Origin: Nemophila menziesii
Taxonomy: Eukaryota; Streptophyta; Magnoliopsida; Boraginales; Hydrophyllaceae
Direction: 5' to 3'
Length of the DNA: 64,000 nucleotides
Assembly: GCA_029959085.1 (NCBI GenBank)
Contig: JARWIR010000021.1
Coordinates: 19,121,620 to 19,185,619, forward strand
Part shown: piece after piece, positions 25,431 through 36,668 of the stretch
Layout: each line of letters begins with the position of its first letter
Numbering within the stretch: the stretch's first letter is position 1
Notes under the pieces: model-generated
What the model was told of the DNA's origin: nothing
Seen by the model: the letters and a program-made list of their open reading frames with translations, nothing else
Databases searched by the model: none
Translations under genes and position numbers: made by a program

Positions 25431-27144
25431 CGCACAAGTATATTCAAATATTGATGAAACTAACATTTATTTTTCCATACATATTAACATTGCGAATCTA
25501 CCCATCAACAATAGTATATTTGCTAACAAGGGAATATTTGCTACTCCTTTAGAGACAAGTGCATCTTATCTTCTTGACTTAATAGGGTCACTTATATATG
25601 AAATTCAAAATCTAAAAGTAATTTTTAGAATTATTTTAAAGTATAAATCTTAAAAAATATAAAGTTGATGGTTAACACTTGAAGAAACAAAATTAAAATC
25701 TAATAAAGAACGAAATACATATTATTTAACATTCATGTTGCAATGACTTATATAATTTTTGTGGGAAGTCTTGAAAGGATAATATCATATATTACATATA
25801 CTTATATTATATAATTATTAAAAAAAAGGAAACTCTTACCAAGATAGATATCAGTGTTCCTTTGTTGAAATGTTATGGTTAATAAAATACTAAAAATTTA
25901 TAAAATCATACTACATTTGATTATGATAAGTAACAATTCTCATAGAAAAATTATCAACGAGACTTAGATATAGTATATAAACAGAAAATTGTAATAAGAA
26001 CAACAAAAAGTAATAGATTTGGAGAGATTTTAACATAAACAATTCGACAAACTACAAATCTAAAATATTTAAAATTATATAATTGGATATTTAATATAAT
26101 AAATAGTTTTGAGTAATTTATCAATCGTATTTACACTTTTTTTGTCATAGAAAATTAGATCGCAACTAAAAACAAATAATTTACAAAAATGCTAAGAAGT
26201 TTACCTATAATCCATTTGAAAATCTGAAGAAGATATATATGTTTTTTTTCTTCTGTATCATCCATGAAGGAGATCTCGATGGTTACCTGGGGCTTGAGTT
26301 TTGGCTCAATTCAGGTGGTGTTTAAACTTTTTATTTAATATATACACCACTATATATGTTTTATATACTTGTTTGTGGTGTTTTATATAGAGATAATATA
26401 TACACCACAAGTATAAATTTGTATAGAGTTGTGGGTTTGAGGTTATGTATGACGTTATCATGGCGAAATATGATTCCTAGGCTTTCCAAAAAATATATTT
26501 TGACCCCTAAAGAAAGAATATTTATACTAAAAAAATCCCATATATACCAAAGTTTTCTGAATCTTCATTCGCCCCTTTACAATTTATTCATTTTGGTGGT
26601 TCAGTGTAAATTAATTTAAATTTAAGTATATTTTCTACTTTTAGTAATTAGTGACATAGTGTAGTTAATTAAAAAATTTAGGGGACTATAGTGAAAATAA
26701 CTCAAATTATAGGGACGTATACCAAAACTACCTCACTATACAGAGACTAATACTGCGTACTTCAATTAACACAAAAAACAATTTGACCTATGCAATTTAG
26801 TTTGAATATATGGTTATGTATGGCAATTGACTTTGAATATAAAGACATGTATGCAGTTAAACCAGTATATAGAGACATGTAACGCAATTAACTCAAAATA
26901 TATAGGCACATGTATTAAAATTACATAGGAAGATATGGAACTTCAATGAAATTAACTCAAATAAATCATGCTACAAGTATGTTATCAAGATGACATATGA
27001 ATATTTAAAAAACAAGAAACTATATACATGGGTTGAATATATATGAAAATAACATATTTGGTGGGTGCTTATCATCTAGGACACAATGGGAATATTAGAC
27101 TTTAAGATGCATATGCTATTACCAATACTAGTACTATATGATGT
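25431..27144 (-). repeat. Tandem array unit C, left part, with internal deletion
   Basis: Matches units A, B and D from the start block (25,440) to 'tactagtactatatgatgt', where the CACTA element enters. At about 26,316 it jumps from the 'ggctcaattcaggtg' block directly to 'atatatacaccac', lacking about 825 bp present in unit B (about 21,885-22,710), including the minisatellite. Confidence 0.75.
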
Positions 27145-27620
27145 CACTACTGGAATTCGATTGTTTACCGACGACACGTGTCGTCGGTAAACACCGATAA
27201 TTCGTCGTTAAAAGGGATTACCGACGACGCCTCGTCGTTAAGACGTCGTTACTAGAAATTGGTCGGTAAATCAAGACTTACCGGCGAATAAAGCACTATT
27301 CGTCGGTAATCTTACCGACGAAACGACGTCGTCGTTGATTGGTAAGATTACCGACGACTAGTCTCGCCGCTATAATGTAATTTGTTTTTCTTTTTTTTTC
27401 GTGGCCGATAATTGAATTTATTTATTCTTTTTTTTATATTCTAATTGCCGACAACAATTACCGACGACCTGTTGTCGCTATTTTATGTTTTATGTTTTTT
27501 TTAAAATATAAATCCGGATTAAATAATTGTTTTTTTATGCAATTAGCGACGACATTCAAATGATGAATGTCGTCGTAAATTCAGTATGAATGTCGTCGGC
27601 AATCTTTTTTTTTTTTTTTA
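27145..27620. repeat. CACTA left terminal region with subterminal motif cluster
   Basis: The terminal inverted repeat is followed by many direct and inverted copies of TTACCGACGAC / GTCGTCGGTAA and variants with TCGTCGTTAA or TAGCGACGAC, several arranged as palindromes (e.g. 27,166-27,192). In the En/Spm family such motifs are bound by the TnpA-type protein. The region ends with a T-run at about 27,605-27,619. Confidence 0.85.
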
Positions 27621-27944
27621 AATTTTTAAATTCATTTTTTTTTAAATTTTTTTTGATTTGATTTTTGTTTTTATTATAAATGTAATACGAATAAAATTGA
27701 TACATATGACAAAAAATTTCAATAATTAATAGAAAAAACCGAATCATAATTAAAACCATAAAAAAAGTCTTACAAAAAGTCAAAACAAGTCAACATAAGT
27801 CAAACACACCAAAAAAAAGTCTAAAAAAACCGAATCATAATCAACATAAGTCTAAAAAAACCAATTAAAAAGTCAAACTATTACAAACCAAGTCCAACTC
27901 AAATAAAAACCAACTCCAACTAAGCATCATCATCATTATTCCTT

Positions 27945-29560
27945 TCATCTCCTCGTTCCTCGGGACTCCTTCTCGGGGGGGGGGGGGGGGGGCTGGGGGG
28001 GCTGGGGGTGGGCGACCGGGGCCATTCCTTGAGCTATCCTCATACCATTTAAGGTATCGAATAGCGTGTCCATTAAGCTCGGCTGACTCGACTGGCTCGA
28101 AGAACTCCCGGTCGATGTGGAGGTAGGATCTGGTATAGGTTCAAGACCTTGTTTGACTCGAAGCTCGTTCATGCCTGCGAACATCGCCTTCAGTAGATCC
28201 TCGGACGCAGCATCGGCTTTTGCTTGTTTCCGTGATCTCTTCCGCACCCCTCCAATGGTAGGCACCCAATGTCTCGACTTCGGTGGGGCCATGACCTCCA
28301 TAATGGTCTCTAAAATAGCATCCATCTGCTCCTCCGTAGAAACCTCGGTGCCATTGGCTGCAGCCTCCACTACCTTCGTCTGCATCTTCCCCCGTAAAAC
28401 AGCCTATAATTAGATTTAATTTAAAAATAAATTAGATTAATATCAAAGTAAAGTTAAAAATAAAATATTTAAGTAATGAAAAAAAAACTTACACTTGCTT
28501 TTTCCAACCGCTCGTCCCGATAGCTGTCACTAGCCGAATCGTATGCAAGATGATCGAAGTAGCCGCTCAATGGAGGAAGCTCCATCTCCTCTTGGGTCTC
28601 TTCGTCCGTGAAAATCATCGGCTCCTTCGTCACGGTCTTAAGCGTCCCCTATACAATTTTCAATACCGAATATTAAATAACTAAAAATAAATAAATTATT
28701 AAAAACATTAAATTAAATTTTTATTAAATGTAATTATACCTCCATAATAACCTCCCTAGTCTGGGATAGGTTCCGAGACCCATCCCTACTCGCACTAGTC
28801 TGCTGCTCCCGGTTTTTCCGATTAATCTCCGCCTGAGCCTACAAATAATAAACAAAAATAGTTATAAATCTAATAAATAACGAAAAATAGTTGTAATAAA
28901 TAATTTTTTTTGTTACCTGGGCATTCAGATCGTCCCAATTCTTCTTCGCAATAGCCCAATACTCGGGTTTAACATCCGGGGGAGCGAGACCGTTGTTGTA
29001 GTAATCCGACTTCAAGTCGGATTTCCATCTCCGATAGCAGGCCGATTGCATACTGGTCAACTTTTCGCAAATATCCTCCCAGTCACCTCTTCTCCTCCAC
29101 CCCTCCACGTCAAAAAATTCTTGAAGACGGCTGTAAATACCCCCTATCCGACCTTCGTGGACCTCTATCCACTGTTTGTAAATGGGGGGTACAAATTCTC
29201 GAACCGCGTGCCCGATGACCTGACCCACGTGTTTATAGTGGGGGCCCACTATATTCCACGTCTTGTCGATGACGGAGAATTCGATCGGTATGGGCCACCC
29301 AACTCTCTTAAGCGTCTCTTGGGCGGTTCGGATAGAGGTGGTGCTTCGGGGTTTCCGAAGTCTTCTCTTCGGATTTCCTGTTAAATTGAGTATAATTTAT
29401 TAATTATTTATTCGAAAAAAAATCAAATTTATGAAATAAAAATGTATTATGTATTTTTACCTGAAGGTTGGTCGCAGTCTTGGAGTCCCCGATTAGGACC
29501 CCTCGGGGGATCGCTTCCGAATCCATCACCATCGTGACCACGTCCCATAACATCAGCCAT
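27945..29560 (-). CDS. CACTA Transposase_24 / TnpA-like protein (5 exons, 424 aa)
   Basis: Exons, in transcription order: 29,461-29,560, 28,917-29,377, 28,740-28,838, 28,493-28,648 and 27,945-28,403, all with GT-AG introns and consistent phases (1,275 nt including stop). ATG at 29,560 gives MADVMGRGHDGDGFGSDPP. Exon 2 carries the Transposase_24 (Ptta/En/Spm) signature: HVGQVIGHAVREFVPPIYKQ, EGWRRRGDWEDICEKLTS, ACYRRWKSDLKSDYY and PPDVKPEYWAIAKKNWDDL. The C-terminal exon has a basic patch (RKRSRKQAK) and a proline run encoded by 18 consecutive C on this strand (G at 27,975-27,992). The presumed role is binding the subterminal motifs and assisting the TNP2 transposase in the nucleus. Upstream lies an internal cluster of the same motifs (30,550-30,860), which suggests self-regulation. 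Exact exon borders are by eye; family call is firm. Confidence 0.85.
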
Positions 29561-29619
29561 CTACAATTTTGGAAATTACTTATTAGTCCCTATATTATAA
29601 TTAATTATAAATAAGCCCT

Positions 29620-30010
29620 TATACTTTTTAATATATTGCAAAAAGGTCCCTATTTTTTCATATATTGCAAAAAAGTCCCTATATTTTCATATATTGCAAA
29701 AAAGTCCCTATATTTTTCAACTATACATTTTGGTCCATTTTTCATTTAATCATACAATTTTAATATATTGCAAAAAGGCCCCTATATTTTTCAACTATAC
29801 ATTTTGGTCCAATTTTCATTTAATCATACAATTTTAATATATTGCAAAAAGGCCCCTATATCTTTCAACTATACATTTTGGTCCATTTTTCATTTAATCA
29901 TACAATTTTAATATATTGCAAAATGGCCCCTAAATTTTCAAACTATACATTTTGGTCCAATTTTCATTTAATCATACAATTTTAATATATTGCAAAAAGG
30001 CCCCTATATC
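29620..30010. repeat. Tandem repeat, about 75-bp units, in CACTA 5' flank of TnpA-like gene
   Basis: Four to five copies of a unit with 'atattgcaaaaaggccccta' and 'ttttcaactatacattttgg' follow each other between the first exon and the promoter region of the TnpA-like gene. Copies at the left side are more degenerate. The repeat might lie in a 5' untranslated part or the upstream region of that gene. Confidence 0.75.
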
Positions 30011-30549
30011 ACATAACAAGTCAAAATCTCTGAAAATCATATCGTAAACATATCATACACAATAAACAATGCAAAAATCCTATCAAAACCCTAGTTTTCT
30101 TTCAAAAATCATAAAATTCATCATTCTGTTATGTTTTTAATTCCAAAAATATACTAAACAACCTAAAATAACATCATCAAAATTCGGAATATGCTAAAAA
30201 CATCATTACAATCATAAAAAAAAATCAATCCAAAAAACCCAAAAAAATAAAAAAGCAAAATAAAATCGAAAATTGTTACCTGTTACGTGGATAATGTGTA
30301 GTTTTCATCCATGAATCCATGCCAGAAACAAGGAAACAAAAAACAAAACAAACAAAAAAGATATTAGAAATTGAAATTAAAAATTAAAAATTAGAAATTG
30401 AATGGTGTTTATGGAAGGATTAAGCTTACCTTGTTGTTGGATTTGTTGTTGTATTGCCTCGGAATGGATTGAAATGGGAGGAAATGACGTTTTTTGGGTG
30501 TAATTTTTGTGGTGAGTGAGGAAGAAATGAGCTCGGTTAGGTCATATAG

Positions 30550-30880
30550 AAACAGAAATTACCGACGACACGAGTATTCGTCGGTAATCTTTAGTTATTC
30601 GTCGGTAAGTTAGGACACGTGGCCCACTTCGTACACACGACGCTAGCGTGTCCTTGATTACCGACGACAGGGTCGTCGCTATTCGAGCATATTCGTCGCT
30701 AATTTTCGTGGGCGGGAAACTTGACCGCCCATGTTGGCCAATGAAAATTTTTGGGAAATATTAGCGACAAAACAGAGATTGTGTTTCGTCGCTAAAAATT
30801 ACCGACGACATTCATATGTTGATTGTCGTCGTTAAGTAGTTGCATGTCGTCGCTAAATTTTTTTTTTTTTTTTTTTTTTT
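30550..30880. promoter_or_regulatory. Internal cluster of CACTA subterminal motifs, upstream of TnpA-like gene
   Basis: Copies of ATTACCGACGAC, TCGTCGGTAA, TCGTCGCTAA and TTAGCGAC lie at 30,560-30,858, then a T-run (30,859-30,881). The final part (30,800-30,880) resembles the left terminal region at 27,545-27,620 in motif order and in the T-run, in the same orientation. No CACTA terminus is present here. Lying about 1 kb upstream of the TnpA-like start codon, it may be that gene's promoter with binding sites for its own product (inference). Confidence 0.6.
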
Positions 30881-30958
30881 TAGTTTTTCTTATTGTTTGT
30901 GTGATTCTCCTATTACATATTTATTTATTTTTTCCATTAAATTTTCTTCAATCTTAAA

Positions 30959-31750
30959 CATTGGTGTGTTTGGTGATTTTGGGAGTCAAACTTGAGTAAA
31001 GTGATAATGTTTGGTGATTTTGGTCAACTATATGAGTCAAACTTGAGTCGAGTGATAGTGTTTGGTGATTTTGGTCAACTATAGGAGTCAAACTTGAGTC
31101 GAGTGATAGTATTTGGTTATTTTGGTCAACTATAGGAGTCGAGTGATAGTGTTTGGTGATTTTGGTCAACTATAGGAGTCGAGTGATAATGTTTGGTGAT
31201 TTTGGTCAACTATAGGAGTCAAACTTGAGTCGAGTGATAGTGTTTGGTGATTTTGGTCAACTATAGGAGTCGAGTGATAGTGTTTGGTGATTTTGGTCAA
31301 CTATAGGAGTCAAGTGATAGTGTTTGGTGATTTTGGTCAACTATAGGAGTCAAACTTGAGTCGAGTGATAGTGTTTGGTGATTTTGGTCAACTATATGAG
31401 TCAAACTTGAGTCGAGTGATAGTGTTTGGTGATTTTGGTCAACTATAGGAGTCGAGTGATAGTGTTTGGTGATTTTGGTCAACTATAGGAGTCGAGTGAT
31501 AGTGTTTGGTGATTTTGGTCAACTATAGGAGTCGAGTGATAGTGTTTGGTGATTTTGGTCAACTATAGGAGTCAAACTTGAGTCGAGTGATAGTGTTTGG
31601 TGATTTTGGTCAACTATAGGAGTCGAGTGATAGTGTTTGGTGATTTTGGTCAACTATAGGAGTCGAGTGATAGTGTTTGGTGATTTTGGTCAACTATAGG
31701 AGTCGAGTGATAGTGTTTGGTGATTTTGGTCAACTATAGGAGTCAAGTGA
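30959..31750. repeat. Minisatellite with 40- and 51-bp unit variants (about 18 copies)
   Basis: The unit core is 'gtttggtgattttggtcaac' followed by 'tataggagtcgagtgatagt' (40 bp). A longer form has an extra 11 bp, 'aaacttgagtc', before 'gagtgatagt'. About 18 copies occupy the spacer between the 3' end of the transposase gene and the internal motif cluster. Long open frames here are translated repeat, not genes. Confidence 0.9.
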
Positions 31751-31807
31751 AAATTCAAATTCAAATACAAATAACAAAAAATACAAATAGTCAAATAAAG
31801 TTATCAA

Positions 31808-34800
31808 CTAGTCAGTTTCATATCCACTGTCAACTATAGGCTCACCATCACTATCAAACTCAATAGGTTCTTCGTCTCCATATTCTTCCCACGTGTCATC
31901 CTCCATTTCCTCGTTCTCAACAGTACTAATTTCAAAAGGCAATTGAATACGAAAATGAGATTGGTCAATCTCGACCTCCTCCGTAGTTGCCAAGTTCATC
32001 ATAACGGTCAAATTACCAGGGTTAACCAAAGGTATTGTGATTCTCTCATTGTTGGTAGGTAATGATTCCGAACCCCATAACTCGGGACTCCATCCATGCC
32101 GATCATTTATTTCCCAAACGGCCTTCCATTCTTTCGATGTTTTCTTTGCACGAATCTCGTCAATGTAAAACACTTTCTTTGCTTGCGATGCTAGAATGTA
32201 TGGTTCGTTTGGCCAATCAACGCTTGCTGTGTTGATAAAGGTTACCCCGTGTTCTATCCTTGATTCACTCTTCTTGTACCACTTACATACAAATATAACA
32301 ACCGAGCACCCTCCAGTGTATGTTAGCTCCAAGATTTTCAATAATTCGCCGTAATATGGTGACCCATCAAACATGACGCATACACCGTAATCTTGCGTCA
32401 CTCTTTTTTCTCCTTTACTCTTTGTTATCCACTTTACACCGTTCACAACACATGAATCGTACATATGCACCGCACCATAAGGCATGTTTGCCAATGACAC
32501 TATCTCAGGGGTAGCTAACGGATCACCACGGGATTCCATTCCATGAACCTGTCATTAAAAAAACATGAGATACATTGAAAATAAAAAGAATACTATTTAA
32601 ACCAATGTTACATACCTTATCCAAAAACCAATCCTTAAACATTTGACGGTGCATATAATCTATTTCGTCAGTCGTTCCCGAAAGTGTGGATCTGTGTTCA
32701 CTATAATTGAAATGGTATATAAATAAATCATTATAAATATATAAATATATAAATATATAAATATATAAATATATAAACATATAAATATATAAATATATAA
32801 ATATATAAATATATAAACATATAAATATATAAATATATAAACATATAAATATATAAATATATAAATATATAAATATATAAATATATAAATATATAAATAT
32901 ATAAATATATAAATATATAAATATATAAATATATAAATATATAAATATATAAATATATAAATATATAAACATATAAACATATCAATAACAACGTTACTTA
33001 CGTCCTAAATGTCTCGATTTCGTCGCAATTATTCAAAATATAATAAATGACGTGCTCTTTATCCTTATACGCTAAAGCACCAGATACTTTCTTGCCAACT
33101 GGAGTACACTGGGACTTGAAAACGGATAACTCTCTATGCACTGGCGGTGGTTCGTTGTATCTGCCTGGATCGTTGAACTTTGTTTTTTCTTCACTAAGGT
33201 ACCTATAAATATATAAATATAAAAATATATATATATATATAAATAAATAAAGATATAAATATAAATAACAATGTTGAACTTTGTTTTTTCTTCACTAAGG
33301 TACCTGGATATGAAATTCAACGTCTCTTCCGCCACGTAACCCTCGGCTATTGAACCCTCTGGTCTAGCGGGGTTTCGAATATACTCTTTCAACTTTTTTA
33401 AATACCTTTCAAATGGGTACATCCACCGCATTTGAACCGGGCCCCCTAGCAATGCTTCATCATACAAGTGTATCACCAGGTGGATCATTATGTCAAAAAA
33501 TGCAGGAGGCAGAATAGTTTCTAGTTTGCACATTACTTCAGCCACTTTTGCCTTACCGGTTAACAACTGTTTCCTACTCAAATTCTTGCTACAAACAACT
33601 CTAAACACGTTCGCTAAGCCAATTACCGCATCGCTAATCGGCTTATCCTCTACAAGACCTGGAAGACAACAAACAAAGAGATATTGCATCATAACATGAC
33701 AATCATGCGATTTCATTCCAATAATCTTTCCCGTATCAATGTGAACATTATTCCTCAAACTAGACGCGAAACCATCTGGAAACCTTTGTGCCCGTAACCA
33801 CTCGAGAAAAATCTTCCTCTTCTCCGCTGATAACGTATACTTTCCTCGCTTTAGTATCGTCTTACCTTCTTCGGATGAGATCCACAACTCCTTTCTAATC
33901 CCCAAATCCTCAAGATCCATTCGCGCCTTCACGTTATCTTTGTTTATTTTACCATCAACTCCTATAACCGTACCAAGCAAACTGTCGCACACATTCTTCT
34001 CGCAATGCATTACATCGATGTTATGTTTTAACAAATTTTCTGACCAATACGGTAAACGATAAAAAATACTCTTTTTTTTCCAGTTTGTCTCACGCGGCCC
34101 TGTTTTTTTTGTCACCTTGCCCCCGAAATCCTTGTGTTTACCGGGAAACACGATCGGAAGCCCATCTAGCTGTGTCTGAATACTAGCAGGACTATGTTTC
34201 CTCGGTGGGGCACGTTTATCGGTTTCCTTGTACGAAACCGTATCATCTCTGAGATCATGTTTGATAGGTAACCAACGTCTATGATCAAAGTAAACGACCC
34301 CTTTCCTCACCTTCAACGAAGGAGTGGAATCCATGCATTCTGGGCAAGCCATGTAACCTTGACCCGACCATCCTGAAGCGTATGACCGAGCCGGGTAATC
34401 ATTGGTCGTGGACAACACACAAACCTTCATTAAAAACATTTGCTTCGTGTGGGCGTCATACGTATGGATACCTGTTCTCCACAACATGTCCAACTCGTCT
34501 ATAATAGGGCGGAGAAAGACATCCATGTCCTTTCCGGGTGAGCGGGGACCCGGAATTAACAAACAAAGCTGAAATGTGGTCTCCTTCATGCATGTCCACG
34601 GTGGCAAGTTGTAGACGGTCAATATGATAGGCCACATACTGTAGGAGTTGTTCTGCATGGAGAACGGACAAAACCCATCGAGTCCAAGGCCCAAATATAC
34701 ATTCCTAGGTTCACTGGCGAACTCAGGATGTAGCGCTGCAAATCTCTTCCAACTATCACCATCAACCGGATGACGCAACACATCTGGATCGGAACTTCTT

Positions 34801-35639
34801 CCGGTATGGTGCCATATCATTTCTTCAGCGGTGTGTTTCGATGCGTATAGTCGCTGCAATCTCGGAGCAATCGGAAAGTAACGTAGCTTCTTATGGGGTA
34901 CTTTGTTACCCTTCTTCGGGTCATATCTTGATTCACCACATACTGGACAATTGTCAAGTTTATCATTCTCCTTGTAAAAGATTGCACAATCATTCAAACA
35001 AACATCGATAGTAACATACCCCATGCCCAAACTTTTAAGTTTCTTGTTGCATGCTTCGTAAGAATCGGGCAAGTTGTGAGGTTTCGGTAGAACACGACCA
35101 ACCAACTCTAACAGCTCGGAGAATGATGTGTTACTCCACTTGTTCTTTACTTTTACGTGCATAAGCTTGGCAATGAAATTCAATGAACTCATCGCTGTAC
35201 AACCAGGATATAATTCTGTCTCCAATTCTTCGAACAATGAATCAAAACTGTTTTGACTAGGAAGATGTGCGTCTCTCATTTCAATATCTCCCGGATGACC
35301 ACCAACATAGTAACTTTGTCTCACATCCTCATAAACACGATGCATTTCGCTATCTATGTTTGGTACGTGAATTGTCTCGGGAATTACCACCTCGTTCTCG
35401 CCGTGCTTTGTCCAAACAAGATATGTTTTGTTGAAACCGTGTTTAAGAAGGTGGGCCCTAACTTCGTCGATGGGTTTTCGAGAGTAATTATTACACTTCG
35501 TACACGGACAAGACATGAAACAAGTGGTACAATCTTCATTTTTCTCTGCATATTCGATAAAACGAATAACCCCAGATACATATTCTTTCGTATAGTAATT
35601 AGTTGTATCGATCCAACTCTTATCCAAATCCGGATTCAT
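31808..35639 (-). CDS. CACTA TNP2-type transposase (4 exons, 1,120 aa)
   Basis: Exons, in transcription order: 33,304-35,639, 33,002-33,202, 32,616-32,700 and 31,808-32,548 (3,363 nt with stop), all GT-AG and in phase. ATG at 35,639 follows the promoter region formed by the right element end. Domains by residue: transposase-associated domain about 5-75 ([18 protein letters not shown] at 45-51); tnp2 transposase about 215-560 with a CPVC finger at 231-234, [10 protein letters not shown] at 317-326, [15 protein letters not shown] at 364-378, CPEC at 432-435 and [17 protein letters not shown] from 539; DUF4218 at 709-778 ([20 protein letters not shown]); C-terminal DUF4216 in the last exon ([20 protein letters not shown]) and an acidic tail. 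It should cut and join element ends in the nucleus. The gene has no stop or shift in this model. If intron 1 is retained, the product would end early at 855 residues with a low-complexity tail. Confidence 0.9.
32730..32985. repeat. ATATAA-type microsatellite in transposase intron 2
   Basis: About 250 bp of 'aaatatat' repeats with a few C substitutions lie within the intron between exons 2 and 3 of the transposase. Open frames seen in this tract on the minus strand (IYLYIYIF repeats) are artefacts of the repeat. Confidence 0.9.
33171..33303 (-). repeat. Direct duplication of about 33 nt bounding transposase intron 1
   Basis: The exon sequence agGTACCTTAGTGAAGAAAA plus acaaagttcaac occurs at the start of intron 1 (ending 33,305) and again at the start of exon 2 (ending 33,204). 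Between the copies are about 68 bp of AT-rich repeat. Splicing from the first AG/GT to the second AG/GT removes one copy and restores the frame ([19 protein letters not shown]). Confidence 0.8.
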
Positions 35640-35699
35640 CTCTTCGCAACAATTTTATACAACTAGACAAATAAAATATATAATTATTACAACCCAATT

Positions 35700-36390
35700 A
35701 AAAAGAAGAATAAAAATTACAACACAATAAATGACATAATAAAAATTACAAACCATTGAATGAATAATTATTACAAACCATTGAATGAATAAAATTACAA
35801 ACCATTGAATAAATAAAATTACAACACAATATATAGATAATAAATTTCATATAATTAATAAAACAAATAATAATATATGAACACAAAAAATTAAATACAA
35901 CCAAACATGCATACTACAAGACATAATAATAAAAAAGTAAAGCAAATCACATGTAAATCATCAACCTAATCATGTCTAATTATAGCAACTAACACATATC
36001 AATTAAAAAAAATGAAAAAGCATGAAATTTCTTGAAAATACCTTGAATTAGATGGTTAAGAAGAGGATTGATGACCACAACCCACCTAGACAATGTACTA
36101 ATACACCTAATCACATTATATATCAACAATTAAACACAATTCTAAAATAAAAATTAAATTTTAAAAACATGGAATTTCATGAATTTACCTTAAATTTTTT
36201 GATGAAAATGGATATTGATAATGCCCCACCTTGATTATGAACCCGGGAATGGAGCAAGACAAATTGGAGAATCAATTAGGATTCTAAAAAAAAAAAATTC
36301 TGGGATTTTTTGGGAGAAATTCGGAGGTGTTTTTGGGTGTGTGTGGGTGTTTTATGAGATAAAAAACCTGCAGCCTTTAAAAATATCTAC
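35700..36390. promoter_or_regulatory. Transposase gene upstream region in CACTA right arm
   Basis: About 0.7 kb upstream of the transposase start codon. It has repeated 'attacaaaccattgaatgaa' tracts (35,740-35,830) and AT-rich DNA, with no reading frame. The transposase promoter is expected here or in the motif cluster to its right; no definite TATA box can be assigned. Confidence 0.4.
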
Positions 36391-36394
36391 AATA

Positions 36395-36668
36395 ATTACC
36401 GACGACACGTAAATTCGCCGGTAATTAAAAAAACTCGTCGCTAATTAAGGACGAAAAACGTCGTCGTCCTCATTAGCGACGGCAAATGTACGTTTAAAAA
36501 AAATAAAAATTCAAACCACCTAATTAACGACGAAGTCGATACTTTTAACGACGGAGCTTTGTCGGTAAATATTAGCGACAACGTTGTCGTCGGTAATCAA
36601 GGACGTTTACCGACGACCCGTGATTCGCCGGTGATCTGTCGTCGGTAAACAGACGAAATGTAGTAGTG
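36395..36668. repeat. CACTA right terminal region with subterminal motif cluster
   Basis: Contains attaccgacgacacg, tcgtcgctaattaagg, attagcgacggc, gtcgtcggtaatc, tttaccgacgacccg and ctgtcgtcggtaaacagacg, then the terminus ...TAGTAGTG. Motifs occur in both orientations, as in the left end. Confidence 0.85.

Larger units (their letters stand above)
27145..36668 (-). mobile_element. CACTA (En/Spm) transposon, 9,524 bp, structurally complete
   Basis: Ends are CACTACTGG... and ...TAGTAGTG; the inverted repeats agree at 27 of the first 32 positions, including TGTTTACCGACGACA. Flanking triplets are tgt (27,142-27,144) and cgt (36,669-36,671), consistent with a 3-bp target duplication with one change. 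Comparison with array units A, B and D shows the empty site. Inside, on the minus strand, are a TNP2-type transposase gene (31,808-35,639) and a Transposase_24/TnpA-like gene (27,945-29,560), both without internal stops in the spliced models. Three clusters of TTACCGACGAC-type motifs are present. The intact coding capacity suggests a comparatively recent, possibly autonomous element. Confidence 0.93.

Noticed and set aside
28117..29384. Plus-strand open frames opposite the TnpA-like gene (28,117-28,413; 29,046-29,384)
   Set aside because: Antisense shadows of exons with strong protein-family signatures on the minus strand.
30954..31482. Repeat proteins with DQNHQTLSLDSSLT units
   Set aside because: Products of translating the 40/51-bp minisatellite; no start context or conserved frame.
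30959..31750. CRISPR-like array
   Set aside because: Units are continuous, without unique spacers, in a plant transposon; it is a minisatellite.
32523..32991. Three overlapping long minus-strand frames of IYLYIYIF repeats
   Set aside because: They are translations of the ATATAA microsatellite within a transposase intron, in all frames.
33490..35666. Plus-strand open frames opposite the transposase gene
   Set aside because: Shadows of the TNP2 coding exon.
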